From positions 1 to 8,604 of the forward strand of contig JAPLVQ010000111.1 in NCBI GenBank assembly GCA_026397035.1: a stretch of 8,604 bases of DNA, written 5' to 3'. A program made the position numbers and the translations under genes. Source of the stretch: Candidatus Iainarchaeum sp. Its GTDB lineage: Archaea > Iainarchaeota > Iainarchaeia > Iainarchaeales > JAAZKV01. Under the pieces are notes generated by a model. That model had not been told where the DNA came from. It was given only the letters and a program-made list of their open reading frames with translations, and ran no database searches. Positions 1-5,793 of the stretch are shown piece after piece; the stretch's first letter is position 1, and every line of letters begins with the position of its first letter.

Positions 1-1
1 A

Positions 2-184
2 GATGACTTAGTTGTTTCCAAAGTTATGCTGGAAACTCAATTAAAAATGAAAGACAAAATGCCCGTAATATGTTTAACAGCTGGCATGGCCACAATATAT
101 GATTTAGCAAATAAAAGATATGATTACAACGAGATGAAAAAAAAGTTACAACAAGCAAAAAAACCAATAATTAAGAAAAATTGA
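2..184 (+). CDS. C-terminal fragment of an unrecognised protein (5' end outside the window)
   Basis: The frame is open from the left edge and ends at TGA (182-184), giving 60 visible residues. It reads as protein: a hydrophobic strand-like stretch (PVICLTAG) is followed by a basic, lysine-rich tail (NEMKKKLQQAKKPIIKKN). The strand-then-helix pattern after a helix resembles the end of a nucleotide-binding or PIN-like alpha/beta fold, but no diagnostic residue is visible and I do not assign a family. Its stop faces the minus-strand gene ending at 269, so the two are convergent. Everything upstream is outside the window. Confidence 0.6.
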   Translation, partial: DDLVVSKVMLETQLKMKDKMPVICLTAGMATIYDLANKRYDYNEMKKKLQQAKKPIIKKN

Positions 185-241
185 TTGTTGGTGATAAAAA
201 GTAAATATCAAAACACAAAGTAAATAAATTTAATTAACTCT

Positions 242-255
242 ATTAAAAAAATTAA
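242..255 (-). terminator. Poly-T terminator candidate after the 197-residue gene
   Basis: Read on the minus strand, a run of seven T residues (plus-strand A at 245-251) lies 18 bases beyond the stop codon of the 269-862 gene. Archaeal transcription commonly ends at such T tracts without needing a hairpin. An A/T-only inverted repeat (TTTAATT near 228-234 with AATTAAA near 250-256) brackets it, so it may also serve the convergent gene ending at 184. Inferred from base pattern only. Confidence 0.4.
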
Positions 256-268
256 ACCATACTCTTTT

Positions 269-862
269 CTATTTTGTTTTTTCAATAATAATTCTTTTTA
301 TACCCTCTATAATCGAATCAGGGATTTGTGGGTACACTTCCTTTAATGGTTTGCACATATAATCAATATTTGAAATATCAATTAGCCCAACTATTCTGTG
401 GAAACTTCCTTTTTTTCCAATAAGACACAGTTCATTTTCATGAATAATTAATGCGGTTGCCCATTCAGGCGAATCAAATTCTTCAAAGGTTAAAATAGGA
501 ACTTTGTCAAAATTAATTCCTCCTGATTGCGTTCTGATAATCGTGTCTTGAGCAAGTTCGTTAGTTTTTGAGAGAGGAAAAAATCGAAGATGTTTTATTT
601 CATCTTCCTTAATTATATCTTTATCAGAAACATCAATTTTAGCACTTGAGTCTAAAATAATTGGCTTTTGTGGGTGCCGATTATCTTTATCCAAATGAGA
701 TACAACAACCCCTGAGATTTCTTTATCTGGATGTTTTTTATAAAATGTGTGTGAATGAATGGGAGAATGTTTAACTGTAAAGTAAGTGTCTAAATCGTTT
801 GAAGTGTTTTCTTTAACAATTAATTTGTGTTTGTCAGAAATATCAAATTCTTTCTTTTTCAT
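269..862 (-). CDS. Unrecognised soluble protein, 197 residues
   Basis: I do not recognise this protein. The frame can be extended to an ATG at 910, but I chose the ATG at 862. That start is preceded by AGTGAT (a GGTGA-like ribosome site) four bases upstream and lies 20 bases after the stop of the preceding gene, whereas the 910 start overlaps that gene by 28 bases. The product is hydrophilic, has no signal peptide or membrane segment, and is rich in Lys, Asp, Ile and His (for example HSPIHSHTF). The C-terminal half looks like a compact alpha/beta domain (ATALIIHENELCLIG, then FHRIVGLIDI) ending in an amphipathic helix. It is the second gene of an operon with the 72-residue ORF. A role in the mobile element is possible, but nothing in the sequence shows one. 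Confidence 0.72.
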   Translation of the reverse strand: MKKKEFDISDKHKLIVKENTSNDLDTYFTVKHSPIHSHTFYKKHPDKEISGVVVSHLDKDNRHPQKPIILDSSAKIDVSDKDIIKEDEIKHLRFFPLSKTNELAQDTIIRTQSGGINFDKVPILTFEEFDSPEWATALIIHENELCLIGKKGSFHRIVGLIDISNIDYMCKPLKEVYPQIPDSIIEGIKRIIIEKTK

Positions 863-882
863 AAAAATCACTTGTTGTTTTG

Positions 883-1101
883 TCAATTCAGTTCCTGTAA
901 TTGATGCCATGAAAGCGCCTTCAAAAAGTCTATATCAAGTCTCGAAATCCAGTTATGTTTGAGACCGGTATTCGAACCAGCTGTGAGGGCCACAAGGCCT
1001 CCATTTATCATGCAGCCGCCGGTTTTGGCTGGGGAATCGAGGCCATTTGAAGCTTTTTCGCATTCCACGGGATGCATTTGAAATTGTTCATTTGTTTCCA
1101 T
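883..1101 (-). CDS. Small GC-rich ORF, 72 residues, unknown function
   Basis: The start is well supported. AAGGTGAT ends three bases before the ATG, and a TATA box stands about 35-42 bases upstream. The product begins METNEQFQMHPVECEKAS, has cysteines at 14 and 30, a glycine-rich middle (TGGCMINGGLVALTAGSNTG) and a C-terminal helix with two tryptophans (51 and 65). No family is recognised. The central stretch (961-1080) is about 54% G+C by my count, far above its surroundings, and can form several hairpins, so the transcript itself may be functional. It is the first gene of an operon with the 197-residue gene downstream. Alternatively it is a regulatory leader peptide, or a structured RNA that happens to contain an open frame. 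Confidence 0.5.
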   Translation of the reverse strand: METNEQFQMHPVECEKASNGLDSPAKTGGCMINGGLVALTAGSNTGLKHNWISRLDIDFLKALSWHQLQELN

Positions 1102-1104
1102 AGT

Positions 1105-1112
1105 ATCACCTT
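1105..1112 (-). promoter_or_regulatory. Ribosome binding site for the 72-residue ORF
   Basis: The minus strand reads AAGGTGAT, then three bases, then ATG. It matches the pyrimidine-rich 3' end of 16S rRNA well and decides the start at 1101. It is the strongest such site in the window. Confidence 0.65.
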
Positions 1113-1135
1113 GATTAAGTACCTAATAAAACATC

Positions 1136-1148
1136 TTTTATAACTTTC
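1136..1148 (-). promoter_or_regulatory. Archaeal TATA box and BRE-like element of the 72/197-residue operon
   Basis: On the minus strand, GAAAG (BRE-like, 1148-1144) precedes TTATAAAA (1143-1136). An archaeal TATA box usually lies 25-28 bases before the transcription start, which would place that start near 1112 and give a leader of about 10-12 bases containing the ribosome site. The motif is seen directly; its promoter function is inferred. Confidence 0.55.
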
Positions 1149-1155
1149 AAGTTAT
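1140..1155. promoter_or_regulatory. Operator-like inverted repeat overlapping the TATA/BRE
   Basis: Two perfect 7-base arms, ATAACTT (1140-1146) and AAGTTAT (1149-1155), are separated by TC. The repeat covers the BRE and half of the TATA box of the minus-strand operon. A dimeric repressor bound here would block TBP/TFB. A further palindrome, GCTTGCAAGC, lies at 1164-1173 just upstream. No cognate regulator is proven; the divergent winged-helix gene at 4035 is one candidate. Confidence 0.45.
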
Positions 1156-1274
1156 GTTATAATGCTTGCAAGCTTTAGCTTATTATGCAGCAAGTATTTT
1201 TGCTCCGATGGTGTTTGAAAATATTGGATTGACCTCATTTTTGGGTGGTTGATTTTATAGTTTATAAAAAATGC

Positions 1275-1306
1275 CCCCCAGGTCGTTTAACACTTTATAC
1301 TGGGGG
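1275..1306. repeat. GC-rich inverted repeat
   Basis: CCCCCAG (1275-1281) and CTGGGGG (1300-1306) form a perfect 7-bp stem around an 18-base A/T-rich loop. The stem is unusually GC-rich for this region. It lies about 10 bases downstream of the plus-strand TATA-like box, so it could be an operator, a protein-binding site or an RNA hairpin. Confidence 0.45.
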
Positions 1307-1318
1307 TAATTGCTTCAA

Positions 1319-1334
1319 TTCAAAAGCTTTTGAA
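1319..1334. repeat. Perfect 16-bp palindrome
   Basis: TTCAAAAGCTTTTGAA is its own reverse complement over 16 bases. Its right part shares the 10-mer TTTTGAACAG with 1419-1428. Such a site commonly binds a dimeric protein; it could serve a replication initiator or a repressor. Confidence 0.5.
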
Positions 1335-1410
1335 CAGTATTGCACTATTGTTAAAGCAGCTGGGCTTCAGACATTTCCACGTCATTTTTTATAAAATTTT
1401 AGTCCGATAA

Positions 1411-1443
1411 ATGCTGTGTTTTGAACAGGACAGCATATTTTTT
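1411..1443 (+). terminator. Intrinsic-terminator-like hairpin with T tract
   Basis: ATGCTGT (1411-1417) pairs perfectly with ACAGCAT (1430-1436) across a 12-base loop, followed by A and then six T residues (1438-1443). The T tract follows the hairpin on the plus strand only. No plus-strand gene precedes it, which is what raises the small-RNA possibility. Confidence 0.4.
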
Positions 1444-1540
1444 CTTGCATATTATATTAATGCAGACAGAAAAGCGCAATATGTATGAGCTTTTTTTGCA
1501 TGGTTTTGTGTGTTCAATATTTTTATATATTTATAATTTT

Positions 1541-1573
1541 AAAAAAAATCTGAGGGAGGCACTGCATAGTGTC
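1541..1573 (-). terminator. Terminator of the replication gene
   Basis: About 30 bases after the stop at 1603, the minus strand forms a 6-bp hairpin (GACACT/AGTGCC, one G-T pair, four-base loop; 1573-1558). After nine more bases comes a run of eight T residues (plus-strand A at 1541-1548). The position and T run fit transcript termination of the 788-residue gene. Confidence 0.45.
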
Positions 1574-1602
1574 ATGTTTCACAATAATATTTTTATAAAA
1601 AA

Positions 1603-3969
1603 CTATTTTTTAGTTTCGCGTAATGGAATACTGGCGAGGAGGGACTGAGTGCCCCCCTCGACATTTGACTTATGTAATTCATCTTTCTTTTTTTTCAAGG
1701 TCTCAAGCAAATCTATTGATGGGTAGTCTGCTAATTCGATACCTCCACTAGTTTCTGGATTAAAAGTAATCCAGACTTTTGATCCATGTTGGCCAACCTG
1801 TTTTTTGTCAATCAAGCCTTGCAAATTCTGCAATTTATATAATTCTTTTTTAGCTTGGCGTTCATTTATTCCCTTCAGATTAGCCATTTTATCTATTGCC
1901 TCATTAATGGTGACTGTGGTGGCGGATTCACTTGTGGCTCCGTTTGTGTACAACCACTCTAAGAACATAGCAGCTTCTTGATCTGTCGTTTTCCAGTATG
2001 TTCTTGACAAAGTTAAGCAGCTATTGTTTCCGTATGTTTTTATGGTTTCAAGTAATAGTTGGATACAATCAAAGCATGCAAAACTAATTGTTTGCTCTGT
2101 TGGCTTTGTTTCTCCCCTAGCTATTGCTAATATTCCAACCATTCTAAAGAACATTTGGGGCAATGAAAAATGCCACATTATTCCTAATGTTTTAGCCCGT
2201 TTATTTGGGTGATTTAGTAAAAACCTTCTAAAATAGTCTGTGTATTCTAAGCACAAATCAATTTCTTTTTTTTCAAAGACTAGGCCTGAAGAATATATTT
2301 TATTTTTATACAACTCTTTTAGCATATTTTCTTTTGAGGTTCGGTAATAATTCTGGTTTGTATCTGCCTTTGTAATATTTTTTGGAGAAATTTTGAAAAA
2401 GAACAGTCTTCTGAATGTGCCTAAGTCAAAAAAACATGTTTCTAAAGTAGTTTCGTGAATTAAGACTTTCAATCTACATTCTGGGGAATACCTTAAAGCG
2501 CGTTTATTATTGACAAGTTTCTTATCAGGGATATTCTTTGTGAATGGATCAAGGGCTTTTCTTATCTCAGCCATTATTGATGCCAAATTGCTATCTTGTT
2601 CATTAAGCAGATTTTGTGCTTCATCGGCTATTAAACCTACACTAGCAAAATAACCTGGATTCTCTACTTCCTTTCCCCCTTTTTCATACATTATTTTTCC
2701 TATTAATTGTTCTAGATTGGTTCTGGCACCATTAATTTCGCTACACAATGGGTTTGCTCTAGCAATTCCTTTTAGTTTTCCCTTTCCTTTTCCAGGTCCA
2801 ATCATTGCGCCATAATGAAAGCGATTATCTTGTGCTTCTGATCCTGTATAGAAGCAAATTGGTGCTTGTCGCATTGATTCAGCGTAATAGGTTAGTGCTT
2901 TTTTTACTGAGTAATACTCGCTACCTTGTAGGCCAACTTCATTGTCTATTAAGTCAAAGTTGGTTAAATGTGAGTGAGTATCTTGAAAGACGGGGTTGAA
3001 CTCTGAAAAGTCAATTAAATCTAGAGTTTGAACTTCTTGAAGAAGAGAATTTTCTTCAGGAATAATAACTCCAAATTCATTTTTTGCTATTTCAAGTGTT
3101 TTTTTGAATTTTTCCTTCCTTAATTTTTTAGATGCCTCTTCACAGGTTATGATTCCTCTTTGTATAGCCAGCAAAGATAAGGCATCGCCTCCACAATGGT
3201 GACGAAAACAATACCAAGTGTCTTTTGTAGGATTAATTGTGAAATTGTTTCCAGTAGTTGATCCATGAACTGGGTGTGAACCTTGGTATTCTTTGCCTTT
3301 CCACTTTAAGTTAGAAAGATTTGCAACTTTGTTTATGCTTAGACTAATTTTGTTACTGTTTATGACTGTTGTTTTTTCCTTTTCTTTATCTAAGAATTCA
3401 GAAAATGTGCTCATTAGTTCTTCTAAAGTTATTGTGGATACTGGCAAGTCATCTTTGACTGAGTAGTCTCCTTCAGGAGTTTTTCCGTAAATTACTGATT
3501 GAACTCCATTGACGCCTCTTATTTCTAAGTAAGGCTCTGCTTGAATTGTTTTTTGAAGTTCAGGGCAGTTATATATTCTTCTTTCACCCCCGCTGGGTGT
3601 TTTGAAAGACAATGTTTTTGGCAATTCTTTTGCTAAACTTATTAGTCTTTCAAACTCTTCTGGCTTATTGCCATTTGCCTTTTTTGTGCCCTCTATCTCA
3701 AAATCTATAATCCCATTCCTTAAGAGCAAACCAATATTTCCTCCTTTGGTTATGTGATCATTCAGGATTGTTGAATTATATTTTTGAGTTGTACCTCCTT
3801 TCTGCCACTCTTTTTCTACTGGTTTTTTACTATTTTCTTCTACTCGAATGAAGTCTAGCGCATCATTGGCCAAGTTCTTGGCATATTTCACTAGACTGCC
3901 TTCGTTTTCTACAGTAGCTGTGTGCGGGCTACTTCCGCTTATGTTTCCAAGGTTATTTTTTTCTTCCAT
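1603..3969 (-). CDS. Primase/polymerase-like replication protein with zinc finger and ATPase-like domain, 788 residues
   Basis: This is the likely replication protein of a plasmid- or virus-derived element. Residues about 35-190 resemble an archaeo-eukaryotic prim-pol domain: IIDFE at 87-91 supplies acidic D89/E91, a Ser-Gly-Gly turn lies at 126-128, and LEIRG (148-152) may give the third acidic residue. Residues 232-262 form a CHC2-like zinc site (H232, H235, C254, H257 or H258, C259, then GGD). A helicase-like domain follows, with a glycine/lysine P-loop-like stretch (391-398) and a Walker B (VGLIADE, D449/E450). Residues about 680-737 look like a winged helix. Oddities are that the usual GGxH histidine reads GGER and that the P loop lacks the Ser/Thr after GK. 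No ribosome site precedes the ATG at 3969, so translation is probably leaderless. It is transcribed divergently from the gene at 4035. Confidence 0.85.
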   Translation of the reverse strand: MEEKNNLGNISGSSPHTATVENEGSLVKYAKNLANDALDFIRVEENSKKPVEKEWQKGGTTQKYNSTILNDHITKGGNIGLLLRNGIIDFEIEGTKKANGNKPEEFERLISLAKELPKTLSFKTPSGGERRIYNCPELQKTIQAEPYLEIRGVNGVQSVIYGKTPEGDYSVKDDLPVSTITLEELMSTFSEFLDKEKEKTTVINSNKISLSINKVANLSNLKWKGKEYQGSHPVHGSTTGNNFTINPTKDTWYCFRHHCGGDALSLLAIQRGIITCEEASKKLRKEKFKKTLEIAKNEFGVIIPEENSLLQEVQTLDLIDFSEFNPVFQDTHSHLTNFDLIDNEVGLQGSEYYSVKKALTYYAESMRQAPICFYTGSEAQDNRFHYGAMIGPGKGKGKLKGIARANPLCSEINGARTNLEQLIGKIMYEKGGKEVENPGYFASVGLIADEAQNLLNEQDSNLASIMAEIRKALDPFTKNIPDKKLVNNKRALRYSPECRLKVLIHETTLETCFFDLGTFRRLFFFKISPKNITKADTNQNYYRTSKENMLKELYKNKIYSSGLVFEKKEIDLCLEYTDYFRRFLLNHPNKRAKTLGIMWHFSLPQMFFRMVGILAIARGETKPTEQTISFACFDCIQLLLETIKTYGNNSCLTLSRTYWKTTDQEAAMFLEWLYTNGATSESATTVTINEAIDKMANLKGINERQAKKELYKLQNLQGLIDKKQVGQHGSKVWITFNPETSGGIELADYPSIDLLETLKKKKDELHKSNVEGGTQSLLASIPLRETKK

Positions 3970-3983
3970 ATATGTATTGCTGC

Positions 3984-4003
3984 TTTTTAAATTGATTATA
4001 CTA
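3984..4003. promoter_or_regulatory. Divergent promoter region between replication gene and DNA-binding protein gene
   Basis: For the plus-strand gene, TTTTTAAA (3984-3991) would start transcription near 4013, leaving a short leader with the GGTG ribosome site before GTG 4035. For the minus-strand replication gene, AGTATAATC (about 4003-3995) is centred some 29 bases from ATG 3969, which fits leaderless transcription. Only about 65 bases separate the two genes, so both promoters and any operator overlap. Assignments are from spacing and base pattern. Confidence 0.35.
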
Positions 4004-4034
4004 ACATTGATTTAGTGTCCCCCATGGTGTTGAT

Positions 4035-4718
4035 GTGAAAATAAGAAACTACAACCAAAATCAACGAGCCCTAGCAGTAATAGAGAAATTTGATACAAGG
4101 CGACTTACACGATATCGTTTTGCGAGTTATGTGTGTGGAATAGGCCAAGAAAGAATCAATGGCTTGAGAAAGCAATTATTTCTAAAAATTTTAAACACTA
4201 CACTGGAGCAAAAATACTGTTACAAAAAAGACTTGTTAAACTATGATTCAAAAAATCTTATAACCAACGCAACTATTTCAAAAAAGACACTGCGACAAAT
4301 AATTGATAAAATAAATCGTGAAGCAAAGACAGACTTGATTTGTTATTATGATGAAAAACCAACTGGAAAAAGGACTCCCAAAAGGGGTTATTACATTTCA
4401 CTCTTTGATTTGGCGTTTATGGGAGAAGATCGCCTTAAAACATTAAAAAAGGATTTTTTAGAAAAACAGTTTGGGGGAAGCACAGAGAAAGCATTGACAA
4501 AGATTGTAAGATCCTCAAATATTAAGACCTGTATTAAATCTATTAATTCTGTTTTAGATGAAGGAAATGCAAAACGTATGGTAAATTTACCAAAAATGCA
4601 AACGTTCAACATTGATGCTAAGCAATATATGGCTTACGAATTAGCGACCTCTTTAGACTATCTTCAAAGCGCTTTTCAGAGCAAGTTTAAAATTAAAACT
4701 ATTGACGTTTTCTTATGA
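4035..4718 (+). CDS. Putative winged-helix DNA-binding protein, 227 residues
   Basis: I do not recognise the family. The start is GTG at 4035, preceded by GGTG five bases upstream; no later Met lies near the N-terminus. Residues about 85-130 look like a winged helix-turn-helix: a helix pair (ISKKTLRQIIDKINREA), a strand (DLICYYDE), a basic wing (KPTGKRTPKRG) and a closing strand (YYISL). The protein is strongly basic, fitting nucleic-acid binding. The C-terminal third is helical and ends in a short strand. It is divergent from the replication gene and shares its promoter region, the usual position of a replicon's transcriptional regulator or an accessory replication initiator. The DNA-binding role is inferred from shape and charge; regulator versus initiator cannot be told from the sequence. 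Confidence 0.65.
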   Translation: MKIRNYNQNQRALAVIEKFDTRRLTRYRFASYVCGIGQERINGLRKQLFLKILNTTLEQKYCYKKDLLNYDSKNLITNATISKKTLRQIIDKINREAKTDLICYYDEKPTGKRTPKRGYYISLFDLAFMGEDRLKTLKKDFLEKQFGGSTEKALTKIVRSSNIKTCIKSINSVLDEGNAKRMVNLPKMQTFNIDAKQYMAYELATSLDYLQSAFQSKFKIKTIDVFL

Positions 4719-4848
4719 CAAGTCTTTGTAATCGAAAAGGCACCCTTATTGAAACCAACAATAACTAGGGATTTTTAAAATCAGATGGCCATTAAGCAGT
4801 ATTTAGACAGAATGATTAATTTATAAGTTCTTTTTTGTAAGAGATAAT
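4719..4848. other. Intergenic spacer before the soluble/membrane pair
   Basis: About 130 bases hold no supported gene. A 13-codon frame (ATG 4785 to TAA 4824-4826, MAIKQYLDRMINL) is present but has no ribosome site and overlaps the TATA box. A stretch around 4740-4758 (ACCCTTATTGAAAC) resembles the 3' end of some CRISPR repeats but occurs once. A weak T5 run at 4772-4776 may end the upstream transcript. Confidence 0.4.
4820..4827 (+). promoter_or_regulatory. TATA box of the soluble/membrane gene pair
   Basis: TTTATAAG is centred 34 bases before ATG 4858. Transcription would start near 4850, giving a leader of only about 8 bases. This supports ATG 4858 over the upstream in-frame TTG at 4849, which would sit at or before the transcript's 5' end. 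It also makes the pair a transcription unit separate from the gene ending at 4718. Confidence 0.5.
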
Positions 4849-4857
4849 TTGGTTAAG

Positions 4858-5793
4858 ATGCCTGACGATATACTTTTTTACTACTATGACCTATATGCAA
4901 ATGAGACGGATTCTTCAGGAAAGGATGCTGAGATTAACCTTACGGAAACACTAGATAAAATAAATAGCATTTCTAAGGTTAAAACTGAATTACCGCATGA
5001 TAGCACTAGCTATACCCTTGAGATAGATAATAAAGAAGGATATTATTTTGGGCGCATATTATCCCCAAAATTAACCTCAAAATATTACAAAGTTGCAAAA
5101 GGAGTTCCTTCAAATTTCAAGAGCAAAAAAATAGACTCTCTTGGTTACTTCAAATATGACTATTCTAACTTTTTGATGAAAAAAAATGGGAAGAATTTAA
5201 TTTTAATGATGGAGAGCGGGTTTCAAACTGCCGGAGGCCAAATATTATGCTTGTTGTTGATGAAATTAGTTAAAAATCAATTAACCCAAGATGTGCAAAT
5301 AAATAAGATTCCTAAAACAAATGAAACTTTTAAAGAAAGGTATAATAAGTTTAAAAATGAGGAGATAGCGAGTTTTCAAATCTCCTTAAAAAATTTAGAT
5401 GATAAACGCACTGCTGCCTTATTAAGTAAAATAGCTTCAAAAAAAGTTCTGAATTTATATAATAATTTGAGCGCAAGGATTTCAATAAAATTTGCAATAC
5501 AATATGTAAAAAAGGATGCAGTCATCCCAAAATTGAGTGAAATATTTAGTGAATTAACTACTGACGAAAAAGTAAAAGAACTCTTTGCGGATGAAGTTAA
5601 CCTGCCTGATTTTCTTAGCCAATTTGATATCAAAAGAAAGGGCGTTAAAGTTAATGACGAACTGATGGAAGGTTATGTAAGATCAAAAGTGTTTTTCCAA
5701 AAAGAGGACTCCATTAAGAAATCCAAAGAACTATTCAAATTGTTAAAAACAGAATTTGAAAATAAGAAAAATAAAGGTGAGCTCAAGCTGTGA
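4858..5793 (+). CDS. Unrecognised soluble protein of a two-gene module, 311 residues
   Basis: I do not recognise this protein. ATG 4858 was chosen over TTG 4849 because the TATA box at 4820-4827 predicts a near-leaderless transcript. The N-terminus (DDILFYYYDLYANE) is strand-like; a mixed alpha/beta middle includes GYYFGRILSPK (61-71), LGYFKYDYSNF (95-105) and LILMMESGFQTAGG (114-127). After about residue 170 comes a strand (IASFQISLKNL) and then a long charged helical C-terminus (KKSKELFKLLKTEFENKKNKGE). No signal peptide or membrane segment is seen. The overall order loosely recalls DUF4747/DUF6731-type proteins, a comparison from memory that I could not test. Its last codons overlap the start of the four-segment membrane protein, so the two are made together. 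The pair resembles a cytosolic sensor with a membrane effector, which is inference only. Confidence 0.7.
   Translation: MPDDILFYYYDLYANETDSSGKDAEINLTETLDKINSISKVKTELPHDSTSYTLEIDNKEGYYFGRILSPKLTSKYYKVAKGVPSNFKSKKIDSLGYFKYDYSNFLMKKNGKNLILMMESGFQTAGGQILCLLLMKLVKNQLTQDVQINKIPKTNETFKERYNKFKNEEIASFQISLKNLDDKRTAALLSKIASKKVLNLYNNLSARISIKFAIQYVKKDAVIPKLSEIFSELTTDEKVKELFADEVNLPDFLSQFDIKRKGVKVNDELMEGYVRSKVFFQKEDSIKKSKELFKLLKTEFENKKNKGELKL

Larger units (their letters stand above)
1261..1443 (+). ncRNA. Speculative small RNA transcription unit
   Basis: A plus-strand TATA-like box (TTTATAAA, 1261-1268) would start transcription near 1290. At 1411-1436 a 7-bp perfect hairpin (ATGCTGT/ACAGCAT, 12-base loop) is followed by six T residues (1438-1443), an intrinsic-terminator arrangement. 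Between them lies the 16-bp palindrome at 1319-1334, which would form a second hairpin in RNA. No coding frame longer than about 14 codons is present. The unit would be about 150 bases long. It matches no RNA family I know, and the evidence is only this promoter-to-terminator layout. Confidence 0.2.
1144..1602. other. Non-coding, repeat-rich region downstream of the replication gene (candidate origin or regulatory region)
   Basis: This stretch of about 460 bp holds no convincing gene. A plus-strand frame at 1421-1648 would need a TTG start, lacks a ribosome site and runs into the replication gene antisense, so I discount it. Directly visible are: palindrome GCTTGCAAGC (1164-1173); a plus-strand TATA-like TTTATAAA (1261-1268); inverted repeat CCCCCAG/CTGGGGG (1275-1281, 1300-1306); a 16-bp perfect palindrome (1319-1334); a hairpin with a T tract (1411-1443); a direct repeat TTTTGAACAG (1328-1337 and 1419-1428); and a 34-base run of only A and T (1516-1549). 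Palindromes next to an A/T unwinding-like stretch beside a primase gene suggest a replication origin. This is inference. Confidence 0.35.

Noticed and set aside
863..910. Upstream ATG at 910 as the start of the 197-residue gene
   Set aside because: It would overlap the 72-residue ORF by 28 bases without a clear ribosome site, whereas ATG 862 has AGTGAT at good spacing just after the previous stop.
955..1060. tRNA-like gene on the minus strand (TTCGAAT T-loop motif in a GC-rich stretch)
   Set aside because: The T stem needs an eight-base loop or a six-base loop to pair, and no matching 7-bp acceptor stem or anticodon arm is found at the right distance.
1421..1648. 75-codon plus-strand frame
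   Set aside because: It needs a TTG start inside a hairpin loop, has no ribosome site, crosses the pure A/T run and overlaps the replication gene antisense.
2024..2999. Plus-strand frames of 62 and 64 codons inside the replication gene
   Set aside because: Antisense shadows of a strongly supported coding region, with no start signals.
4735..4758. CRISPR-repeat-like sequence ending ATTGAAAC
   Set aside because: Only one copy is present, no second repeat occurs at spacer distance, and no cas gene is visible.
4785..4826. 13-codon ORF MAIKQYLDRMINL
   Set aside because: No ribosome site, too short to judge, and it overlaps the TATA box of the next gene.
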